Of a stretch of DNA of 27,503 nucleotides, positions 14,629 to 21,774 are shown in pieces (position 1 is the first letter of the stretch; each line of letters starts with the position of its first letter). The notes beneath the pieces were generated by a model, which ran no database searches, was not told the DNA's origin, and saw only the letters and a program-made list of their open reading frames with translations. The position numbers and the translations under genes are program-made. Source of the DNA: JAVBLU01 sp031553225 (GTDB lineage: Bacteria > Bacillota > Clostridia > Christensenellales > UBA1750); NCBI GenBank assembly GCA_031553225.1, contig JAVBLU010000002.1, positions 1 through 27,503 on the forward strand. Direction: 5' to 3'.

Positions 14629-14869
14629 CAATCCACCTCCTTCATATGGTCGGCCTGCCGCTCGTATAGGGCGCGTACGATCTCCTCGATGCGCGGCTCC
14701 TCCACCTGGATGTCGCGCAGGCCCAGGTGCCCCAGGAACACGGCCAGCACCTGCGGCACGGGCAGCGCGTCGCGCAGCACGCGGTAGGCGTGGATGGGGC
14801 CGATCCTCTCGACCAGCTGCATGTGCGGATGCGAAAGGCCTTTTGCAGCAGCATCAGGTACAAGAGCAC
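14628..14869 (-). pseudogene. Small ORF with probable one-base frameshift
   Basis: The intact frame from ATG 14822 gives 64 residues (MQLVERIGPIHAYRVLRD, then VPQVLAVFLGHLGLRDIQ and a helical acidic end). It ends in TGA that overlaps the DUF2164 start. That ATG lacks a ribosome site. In a different frame upstream, GTG 14869 or TTG 14863 follows AAAAGGGGG and encodes LLYLMLLQKAFRIR. Inserting one base before ATG 14822 joins the two into about 80 residues. The gene is either frameshifted or starts at ATG 14822 by coupling to the upstream gene. I do not recognise a family. Confidence 0.5.
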
Positions 14870-14891
14870 GCCCCCTTTTGGCGGCAGCCCT

Positions 14892-15521
14892 CTATCTCTT
14901 GACCAGTACGCCCGTGTGTCCCGTCGCGATCACCGCCGCGCGCTCAAACAGGCCTTCACCGCGCAGACGCTCCACGGTGCGTTTGTCCTCCTGGTGGTTC
15001 ATGTTTTGCAGGGGCATAAAGGGCACCACGCGGCCGCCAAGAGTCAGCTGCAGCGTGTCGCCCGCAACGAGAATGCGCCCGTCCACCAGGTAACAGGCCG
15101 AACCGGGCGTGTGGCCGGGCGCGGCAACGAGCTCCACGTCCGCCTGTCCGGCCCGCACGTGTTCGCGGTCGGAAAGAGCGGTATATCCTTGGCGGCGGCG
15201 GTTGCACACGACGCCCAGCAGGCGCGCCTGCTTGCCGGTCACCATGGGTTCTTCCGCCCGCGACAGATACACCCGCGCGTTTGGAAAGGCGCGCAGCCCG
15301 CCCGTATGATCGAAGTCGGAGTGCGTCAGAAATACGTGCGTCACCCTGCCCGGGTCCAGTCCAAGGGCCTTCATCTTCGCCCGGGCCAAGTAAGGCGCGA
15401 CGCCCGTATCGAACGCCAGCAGGCACTCCCCCGCGTCGTACACATAAAAGTTGGCGAGCGTGGACCATACGGCGTAGAGATGATCGCAAACCTTGCGCGA
15501 AGCGATCGGCCGAAACGGCAT
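14892..15521 (-). CDS. Metallo-beta-lactamase-fold hydrolase
   Basis: 209 residues. The MBL fold is shown by AFDTGV, LTHSDFDHTGG, AAPGHTPGS, VAGDTL and ATGHTG near the end. The metal motif is H-S-D-F-D-H, not the common HxHxDH, so the second His is Asp; several MBL-fold subgroups have this change. It is likely a hydrolase of glyoxalase II or lactonase type, with unknown substrate. GGGAGGG lies 6 bases before ATG 15521. It starts 13 bases after the MATE transporter stop in the same operon, so it might detoxify or process a compound that the transporter exports (inference). Confidence 0.88.
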   Translation of the reverse strand: MPFRPIASRKVCDHLYAVWSTLANFYVYDAGECLLAFDTGVAPYLARAKMKALGLDPGRVTHVFLTHSDFDHTGGLRAFPNARVYLSRAEEPMVTGKQARLLGVVCNRRRQGYTALSDREHVRAGQADVELVAAPGHTPGSACYLVDGRILVAGDTLQLTLGGRVVPFMPLQNMNHQEDKRTVERLRGEGLFERAAVIATGHTGVLVKR

Positions 15522-15534
15522 GAGCGTCCCTCCC

Positions 15535-16881
15535 CTATGCCCTTGTCACGCTGTGAATCCAGCGGTTGCCCCGCAGGCGGTAAAAAGCGATAAGCCACTT
15601 GAAGCACTGGTCAATGCGGATCATCAGGAAGGTGACGGGCAGCGGCCAATGCCACACAAAGGCGGACAGCGCGGCGAGGGGCAGCACCACCAGCCACCCG
15701 CAGATCATGTCCACCGTCACCACAAACCGCCCGTCGCCCGCGCCGCGGTTGATGCCCGTAAAGCAGGCCGCGTGGTACGTGGTGCCGATCAGCGTAAATG
15801 CGCCGATGGCGATGAGCGTGCGCGCCAGTTGCCGGGTGGTTTCCTCAATAGCGTATAGCGACACGACCAGCCCCCGGCCAAAGAACACCACGGCCGCCAT
15901 GCAAACGCCGACCAGACAGAAGAGCACCTGAATGGTGTTTGAGTACTGCCGGACGCGCGGCAGGTCCCCCTGCCCGATCGTTTTGCCGATGACCACGCAC
16001 GCCGCGCCTGAGAGTCCCGATGAGAACACCATGCCCAGCTGCATGAGCACGTCGGCCACGTTGTTTGCAGAGATCATGCTCGTGCCCAGCCGGCCGATGA
16101 TGCTCGATTTGAGCACACCCACAAACCCCCACTGCATATCGCCCAGCAAAATGGGCAGCCCGTGCCGCGCCCAGTCGGCTATCAGCTGCATGTCGCGCCG
16201 CAAAAAATCCCGCGGCCGCAGCACAATCACCTTCTGAACGAACAGCATGTACACGAACACCACGGCGCACTCCACAACGCGGGCGATCACCGTAGCGACG
16301 GCCGCGCCGCGTATGCCCATGGCCGGAAAGCCGAATTTGCCGAAGATGAGCACGTAGTTGCCGACCAGGTTGACGAAGAAGGAGAACACAGCCACCGCCA
16401 GGGACACGCGCACAACCTCCACGCACCGCAGCATGCCGGACATGGTGGTTGCAGCGATGAAAAACACGTAGGAAAAACAGGCGATGGTGATGTACCCCAC
16501 CGCCTCGGCGATCACCGGCCGGTTATCCGATATGAGCGACAGGGCGGCCACCGGGAAAAGCCGCACGGCCAGCATGGCGAGAAAGGATACGCAAAGCCCG
16601 ATTTGCAGCGCCATGGCAAAAATCGTTTTGATACGCTCCATATCGCGCTTGCCCCAATACTGCGACATGAGCACGGATAGCCCGCCCACCAGGCCCATGC
16701 CAAAGTACGCCAAAAAAACCGCGAGCTGGTTGGAGATGCTCACGGCGGAGATGGCCGTCTCGCCCAGCTGCCCCACCATGATGTTGTCCAGCAGCGACAC
16801 GGCGAGAGATACGAGGCTTTGAAAGGCCATGGGAAGCGCGATGCGCAGAAGGGTTTTGTAGAACGCCCGATTTGTGACCAC
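15535..16881 (-). CDS. MATE-family efflux transporter
   Basis: 448 residues with about twelve hydrophobic helices in two six-helix halves, the MATE plan. Family signatures are seen in the first helices (PMAFQSLVSLAVSLLDNIMVGQLG) split around LLDNIMVGQLG, and in ISNQLAVFLAYFGMGLVGG and SQYWGKRD. MATE proteins export drugs, dyes and metabolites using sodium or proton gradients. GTG 16881 is the start, with GGAGG 6 bases upstream. It lies 17 bases after the GGDEF-EAL gene and is followed by the MBL gene. The substrate is not known. Confidence 0.93.
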   Translation of the reverse strand: MVTNRAFYKTLLRIALPMAFQSLVSLAVSLLDNIMVGQLGETAISAVSISNQLAVFLAYFGMGLVGGLSVLMSQYWGKRDMERIKTIFAMALQIGLCVSFLAMLAVRLFPVAALSLISDNRPVIAEAVGYITIACFSYVFFIAATTMSGMLRCVEVVRVSLAVAVFSFFVNLVGNYVLIFGKFGFPAMGIRGAAVATVIARVVECAVVFVYMLFVQKVIVLRPRDFLRRDMQLIADWARHGLPILLGDMQWGFVGVLKSSIIGRLGTSMISANNVADVLMQLGMVFSSGLSGAACVVIGKTIGQGDLPRVRQYSNTIQVLFCLVGVCMAAVVFFGRGLVVSLYAIEETTRQLARTLIAIGAFTLIGTTYHAACFTGINRGAGDGRFVVTVDMICGWLVVLPLAALSAFVWHWPLPVTFLMIRIDQCFKWLIAFYRLRGNRWIHSVTRA

Positions 16882-16898
16882 ACGGCGCCTCCTCGCAG

Positions 16899-19508
16899 CT
16901 ATTGATCGCCCGCCTCTTTCGGCGCGCGGGCAGGCAGCAATGCAAGCAGCTGCGCCTTGGTGAGGGGCGGATGGAACAGAAAACCCTGAACCGTGTCGGC
17001 GTTGGCTTTGTTGCAGTAGTTCAGCTGTTCCTGCGTCTCCACGCCCTCGATGGTGACGGTTTTGCCCATGGAGTGCACGAGGCTTGTGATCAGGTGGATG
17101 AAGGAATGCGCGTAGGGGTCCTTCGTTACGTCGCGTATGAACGACCGGTCGATCTTGACGATGTCCAGGGGCATTTCGCGCATGTTGTTCAGCGATGAGT
17201 ACCCCGTGCCGAAGTCGTCCATCGCCAGCTGCAGGCCTTTCTTGCGCAGCTCGTTATAGATGGTAAGCAGGCGCGACTGATCGTCCGCGGCGATGCTCTC
17301 GGTCACTTCCAGCACGATGTTGCGCATGTCCACGCCGGCCTTTGTCAGAATGTTCTCGATGCGGCGGAAGATATCCTGCTGTTCCAGCTGCCGCATGGAT
17401 ACGTTCACCGACATAACAAACCTCGGCATGACCTCGTTGATATCGCGGCAAAGCGCGGCGGCTTCCTCCAGCACGAATTCGCCGATGGGCACGATCAGCC
17501 CCAGATACTCCGACAGGGCGATGAACTGCACGGGCATGATCATGCGGCCGGCCTGGTCGAACCAGCGCACCAGCGCCTCCGCGCCGCAGACGAGCCCGGT
17601 CTTCAAATCCAAAATGGGCTGATAGTACACCTCGAACCCCTCAAACCCGCGTGCGATCGCATCGCGCAGCAGGCGTTCCATCTCGGCGCGCTGCATGGAA
17701 CCGTCCTTCATGCCGTCGCTGTAGAATACGAAGCTGTTCTTGCCCTTTTTCTTGGCCTTGTACATGGCGATATCGGCGTTTTTCACCGTCTCGGTTACGC
17801 CGCACCCGCCGTCGGGGTACTGCACAACGCCGATGGACACGGTGCAGTAGAAAACCTTGTCCAGCGTCGTCCATGGCTGACGGGCGCGGGCAAGGATGGC
17901 GGCGATAATCTCCTCGACCTGGCCGGCGTGCACGGGCGGCACCAGCACCACAAACTCATCCCCGCCAAAGCGGAACACGCTGTGGCGATACGGCAGCCCG
18001 TCGGAAAGGAAGCGGGCGAACTCGATGAGCATTGCGTCGCCGTAATCGTGGCCGTAGCCGTCGTTGATGATCTTAAAGTCGTCCATGTCGATAAAGAGCA
18101 CGTAGCCTATCTCGCCGCGGCCGAGCGCGTCATCAATGGCCTCCTTCAGCTCCGTATCGCAGCGATATCGGTTGGGCAAACCCGTCAGGTGGTCGCAATA
18201 GGCCATCTGGCGGATGTGTTCGGCCTGACGCTTCATCTCGGTGATCTTCTGGGCGTTCACCAAACGCACGATGCGGCCGTCAATCCAGCGGGTCAGCGAA
18301 CACTGCACGCCCATCCATTCCTTCGTTCCGGGCACATACAGCTCAAAATATGGAAAGTCGTCCCCATCGCTTAGGGCGCGCTGCGTCCATTCCATGCAGT
18401 TCGTGCACATGGGAAGCTGCTTTCCGCCGATCAGCTCCCAGCACAGCCGCCCCTCGCAGAAGGGCATGAATTCCTGCTTAAACACCTCGTTGGCAAACAC
18501 GATGCGGTTCGTCTGCGGGTCCACCGCATAGATGTGCGTGTTCACGGAGTTGAGCACCGTCTCGAACATGCGCTGCGTACGCGCAAGCGCCTCCATGGTG
18601 CGCTTGCGCTGCAGAGCCGTGGACACCAACCGGGCGATGTTCGCCAAGAAGGCCAGCGTGTCCGTATGCCAGATGCGGCGCGCGGAGCGCTCGTCAAAGC
18701 TGAGGAAGCCGTAGCGCTCGCCGCCGTTCATGTACACTGCAAACATGGCTGCGGCCACAACGCCCTTGTCGTAGGGCACCCGGGGCACCTGGGCGTCCAT
18801 GTTCGCATCGATGGCGCGCACGCCGAAGAGCGACAAATCCTCGTAGATGTCCGGGATGTCCCTCTGATAGTTAAAGGTGAGCGGCCGGTGTTTGATGAGC
18901 GAGGCGACGCCGCCGTTGTCCCATTCATACACGGCTTTGCAGGCGACGTGATCCTCATCGTCTTCAAAAAGAAGTACGCGGCTTACGTCCAGGTGCTTGC
19001 CGGCGTGGTCAAGCAGCACGTGCAGCGACTGCTCGGCGTCCACGGCGTACAGGCTTTGCAAAATCTCGTTCAGTACGGCGTGCTGCTGCAGGCTCTCCCG
19101 CTCGCGCTCTATGCTCACCTGCGCAAAGGTGTAGTCGGAGATGACGCAGTCTGTGAACAGCCTTTCGCCATGGCGACCGCGCACCGCGGCGCAGTCCTCG
19201 TTCACCCACACCGCGTCTCCGCGGCGGGTTTGGATGCGATACTGCACGGCGTAGCGGTCGAGGCCGTTCTTTTCGTGCTCGCTGCGCGAGCGCAGAAGGG
19301 AGGGCAGATCCTCCGGATGAACGATATCCTGCCAGGACAGAACGCCGCCCAAAAACTCCGCGGCCTGATAGCCGTGGACGGAAATGTTGTCGGTGATGAA
19401 GAGCGTCTCCCACCGGCCGTCCCTTTCGGCGATGCGAAGGGCGATGGCGGGGCTGTGCTCAATGATCTCGCGCGCTACCCCCGAAGGCACCTTATCCAGC
19501 TCCGGCAT
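16899..19508 (-). CDS. PAS-GAF-PAS-GGDEF-EAL cyclic-di-GMP enzyme
   Basis: 869 residues: PAS (about 15-130), GAF-like (145-300), a Cys-containing PAS (310-425), GGDEF (430-595) and EAL (610-860). The GGDEF signature is intact at 515-519, but the I-site position reads RHSV rather than RxxD, so no product inhibition is expected. The EAL domain has E644 (AEALVRW), NVS, LEVTES, DDFGTGYSS (764-772), KIDRSF and EGVET, all the catalytic residues, so phosphodiesterase activity is likely. The third sensor has C351, C356, C368 and C371, which may bind metal or act as a redox switch. ATG 19508 follows AGGAG by 7 bases. A strong promoter is at 19555-19583. It is the first gene of an operon with MATE and MBL genes. 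Confidence 0.95.
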   Translation of the reverse strand: MPELDKVPSGVAREIIEHSPAIALRIAERDGRWETLFITDNISVHGYQAAEFLGGVLSWQDIVHPEDLPSLLRSRSEHEKNGLDRYAVQYRIQTRRGDAVWVNEDCAAVRGRHGERLFTDCVISDYTFAQVSIERERESLQQHAVLNEILQSLYAVDAEQSLHVLLDHAGKHLDVSRVLLFEDDEDHVACKAVYEWDNGGVASLIKHRPLTFNYQRDIPDIYEDLSLFGVRAIDANMDAQVPRVPYDKGVVAAAMFAVYMNGGERYGFLSFDERSARRIWHTDTLAFLANIARLVSTALQRKRTMEALARTQRMFETVLNSVNTHIYAVDPQTNRIVFANEVFKQEFMPFCEGRLCWELIGGKQLPMCTNCMEWTQRALSDGDDFPYFELYVPGTKEWMGVQCSLTRWIDGRIVRLVNAQKITEMKRQAEHIRQMAYCDHLTGLPNRYRCDTELKEAIDDALGRGEIGYVLFIDMDDFKIINDGYGHDYGDAMLIEFARFLSDGLPYRHSVFRFGGDEFVVLVPPVHAGQVEEIIAAILARARQPWTTLDKVFYCTVSIGVVQYPDGGCGVTETVKNADIAMYKAKKKGKNSFVFYSDGMKDGSMQRAEMERLLRDAIARGFEGFEVYYQPILDLKTGLVCGAEALVRWFDQAGRMIMPVQFIALSEYLGLIVPIGEFVLEEAAALCRDINEVMPRFVMSVNVSMRQLEQQDIFRRIENILTKAGVDMRNIVLEVTESIAADDQSRLLTIYNELRKKGLQLAMDDFGTGYSSLNNMREMPLDIVKIDRSFIRDVTKDPYAHSFIHLITSLVHSMGKTVTIEGVETQEQLNYCNKANADTVQGFLFHPPLTKAQLLALLPARAPKEAGDQ

Positions 19509-19554
19509 TCATACGCTCCTTATCGCATCACCCTGCCGCGTAAACGGCAGAACC

Positions 19555-19583
19555 ATTCTAGCAAAGGCGCCCTCCGCTGTCAA
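19555..19583 (-). promoter_or_regulatory. Strong SigA promoter of the GGDEF-EAL operon
   Basis: On the minus strand a perfect TTGACA (19578-19583), a 17-base spacer and TAGAAT (19555-19560; 5 of 6 consensus). The leader to ATG 19508 is about 40 bases. Confidence 0.8.
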
Positions 19584-19676
19584 TTTCGACCTTTTTCTTG
19601 CTGTGCCGTGTACATATATCGAACGAAATACGGCGCTCTTGTATAGCCGCCGGGAAAGCCCCGGCATAAAACGAAA

Positions 19677-19698
19677 GCGCGCGGCCAGAACCGCGCGC
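19677..19698 (-). terminator. Terminator of the serpin gene
   Basis: A perfect 8-bp GC stem (19677-19684 with 19691-19698) and 6-base loop, followed on the minus strand by TTTCGTTTT. It lies 22 bases past the serpin stop. Confidence 0.75.
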
Positions 19699-19720
19699 CT
19701 GTCGTGGAGCGACTGCCGGA

Positions 19721-21019
19721 TTATTTCGCGGTCGGATCGGCCACCCAGCCGCAAAAAAGCGTCTGGCCGCTGCGGATGTCCTGCAAAACGTACAGGAACG
19801 GTCGGTCAAAGGTAAGGGCAACCGGCTCGTTTTTGTCCACATACATGCTGGACGCAGCAACGGCAACGGCCGTAACCGCCGCGCCCTCGGCGCCTTCCTC
19901 GTTTACGGTCATGGCCACGCGGTGCAGCACCTCGCTGATGAGGAACCGCCCGTCAGACAAGCCGGTAAAGTCCGCGTCGCCCGTAAAGGCGGTGGGCATG
20001 CCCATGGCCGACAGCACGTCCTTCAGGCTCGTTTCTTCGTCCACGTCAAACTTGGGAAGCGACAGATCGACCGTGCGCGGCTGCCACTCGCTCTGAAGCC
20101 ACCCGTCCAGCTCGCCCTTGCCCAGCGCGCTTTCAAAGGCCGTTTCACGGCCCTGCTTGGGCAGAAAGGCGGTGAAGCTGCAGCCGCCGTTAAAACTCAG
20201 GCGCACGGCCTGCAGCGTTTCGTTTTCCAGGTAAGGGGCCGGCGACAGCTGGTTGTGCATCATGTCCGCCTGCACGTCGCCCTGCGGGCTGTGAAAAACC
20301 TGCGGCTTGGTGAGCGAGGGCGCAAAGACCCGGCTCCATCCCGCCTTAAAGTACAAGGCGTTGATCAGGTAGGCCACCGTGCCGGGGGAAACATCGCTGA
20401 GAATCTTGTCGATCTTGCCGTTCGTGTTCTCCTTCACCCAGCCGTTGACCACGTTCAGCGTCTTAGCAACGTCCTGAAAATCCGTATGCATCTTCTGTGC
20501 GCCCAGGCTCTCAAGCAGGCCTTCGTATGCGTCCTTCAACTGCAGGTTCTCGTCGGCCACCACGGCGTTTGCCATGCTTAAGGAGAACGCACCGTCCTTG
20601 GCGGCTTGTTCGTACGCGGCGATCAGGTCGGCCAGCTTAGCAATTTCCTCCTGCGCGGAGGCCGTAAAGCCCATCGTCTGTTTGATCTCCTCGGCCGTCT
20701 GCCCGCTCGCCCCGGCGTAAGCCATAGCAAGCGCCATCTGCACGGACAGCGGCGATAAGGCGACGTTTTGCTTGCCGTCCGCAACCAGGGCGGCCGTCAG
20801 GCGTGAAGCAAACGATCCTTCAACGTTCAGCACGGTCTTCTCTACCTTCGTCTCCACGCACGGCGTGGCTGCCGGCGTTAGTGCCGCCGAGGCCGAGGCC
20901 GCAGGCAAATCCTTCTGCGCGGGCTCCGCGCTCGTAGCCAGCGACTGCGCGCACCCGGCGCAGGAAGCCGTAAGGAACGCGCCGAAGGCGAGCACCGCGA
21001 AGCTTCGTTTCCATTTCAT
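19721..21019 (-). CDS. Serpin-family protease inhibitor, probable lipoprotein
   Basis: 432 residues. The signal region (KWKRSFAVLAFGAFLTASCAGC) is split by a basic start and a hydrophobic core, with Cys at the LTASC or CAGC position, so lipid anchoring outside the membrane is likely. An Ala/Ser/Pro-rich spacer precedes the serpin fold from about residue 60 (FASRLTAAL, NVALSPLSVQMALAMAYAGASG). The reactive-centre hinge is EEGAEGAAVTA, then VAVAASSMYV, so P1-P1' is probably Ser-Ser by counting from P15 Gly. DRPFLYVL and TLFCGWVADP close the fold. Intact hinge alanines suggest an inhibitory serpin, probably against elastase- or subtilisin-like proteases. ATG 21019 follows AAGGA by 8 bases. It starts 53 bases after bioY with no terminator, so they may share a transcript. 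Confidence 0.92.
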   Translation of the reverse strand: MKWKRSFAVLAFGAFLTASCAGCAQSLATSAEPAQKDLPAASASAALTPAATPCVETKVEKTVLNVEGSFASRLTAALVADGKQNVALSPLSVQMALAMAYAGASGQTAEEIKQTMGFTASAQEEIAKLADLIAAYEQAAKDGAFSLSMANAVVADENLQLKDAYEGLLESLGAQKMHTDFQDVAKTLNVVNGWVKENTNGKIDKILSDVSPGTVAYLINALYFKAGWSRVFAPSLTKPQVFHSPQGDVQADMMHNQLSPAPYLENETLQAVRLSFNGGCSFTAFLPKQGRETAFESALGKGELDGWLQSEWQPRTVDLSLPKFDVDEETSLKDVLSAMGMPTAFTGDADFTGLSDGRFLISEVLHRVAMTVNEEGAEGAAVTAVAVAASSMYVDKNEPVALTFDRPFLYVLQDIRSGQTLFCGWVADPTAK

Positions 21020-21072
21020 CAATTCTATCCTTCCCTTCGCCCATTAGACGAAAGGCGGCCGGAGTTGGTTCC

Positions 21073-21621
21073 CTAAAACATCCGCGGCAGGCGCTTGCGC
21101 AGGGCAAGTGCAAGAAAGGCCGCGCCGAACGCCTTGGCCGCATCCAGCGGCAGAAAAGACGCGCAGTACCCGACGAGCAGCGTGCGTGCGGCAAGCGCCT
21201 TTCCCGTCATCAGATAGGAAAGCAAGGCCACGTAGGGAAGCGCGATGACATACACTGCACCCATGCCGCACGCACAGCCCAGCAGCGCGCGCCGCAGCGT
21301 ACAGCCCCCGGCGGCAAACAGGCCGCTCACATACGCGCTGAGAACAAAACCGAGTAAATACCCAAACTCCGGCTGCAGTACGTAGGAGACCCCGCCGCCG
21401 CGGCTAAACACCGGCGCGCCCAGCAGCCCCGCGGCCACGTACGCCGCCTGCGCCACCGCGGCCCGCTTGCCGCCCAGCAACAGGCCCGAAAGGAGCACAA
21501 CGCCCGTTTGCAGGGTAAAACTCACCGCCGTGCCGGGCAAAGGAAAGCGCAAAAACGCCGACACGGCGGTAAGCGCGGCCATCAGCCCGCACAGGGCGAC
21601 CGATCTCGTTCGGTTCTGCAA
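21073..21621 (-). CDS. bioY: BioY biotin transporter (ECF S component)
   Basis: 182 residues with about six membrane helices. Family marks are ALTAVSAFLRFPLPG at the first helix, VSFTLQTGVVLLSGLLLG, and the GVSYVLQPEFGYLLGF segment that lines the biotin site, plus LPLDAAKA near the end. BioY binds biotin and uses EcfA/T modules, which are not in this window. I choose TTG 21621 because GGAGGGG lies 6 bases before it and the family N-terminus aligns there; the ATG two codons earlier touches that site. A promoter at 21642-21670 gives a very short leader. Confidence 0.9.
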   Translation of the reverse strand: MQNRTRSVALCGLMAALTAVSAFLRFPLPGTAVSFTLQTGVVLLSGLLLGGKRAAVAQAAYVAAGLLGAPVFSRGGGVSYVLQPEFGYLLGFVLSAYVSGLFAAGGCTLRRALLGCACGMGAVYVIALPYVALLSYLMTGKALAARTLLVGYCASFLPLDAAKAFGAAFLALALRKRLPRMF

Positions 21622-21641
21622 GCACATCCCCTCCGCTGGGG

Positions 21642-21670
21642 AGTGTAGCAAGCGCGGTTTCCCATGTCAA
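21642..21670 (-). promoter_or_regulatory. SigA promoter of bioY
   Basis: On the minus strand TTGACA (21665-21670), 17 bases, then TACACT (21642-21647). Transcription would start near 21635, right at the ribosome site, so the leader is only about 14 bases. Confidence 0.65.
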
Positions 21671-21686
21671 CCTCAAAACAGGAGAG

Positions 21687-21715
21687 TTGACTTTCCTGTA
21701 TCCATGCCTCATCAT
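21687..21715 (+). promoter_or_regulatory. Candidate promoter of the FAD oxidoreductase gene
   Basis: TTGACT (21687-21692), 17 bases, then CATCAT (21710-21715, 4 of 6). It is divergent from the bioY promoter, and the two -35 boxes are 16 bases apart. Confidence 0.45.
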
Positions 21716-21774
21716 GAAGGTAAGACATGGCAGCGATTTTCGCATGACTGCCGAAATGACTGGGAGGGTGGAAC

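Noticed and set aside
18534..19646. 370-codon plus-strand ORF opposite the GGDEF-EAL gene
   Set aside because: Shadow of a well-supported gene; the composition is that of a mirrored frame.
21666..21691. GTCAAC/GTTGAC inverted repeat as a BirA operator for bioY
   Set aside because: The half-sites match the BirA consensus poorly and the spacing is wrong; both are fully explained by two divergent -35 boxes.
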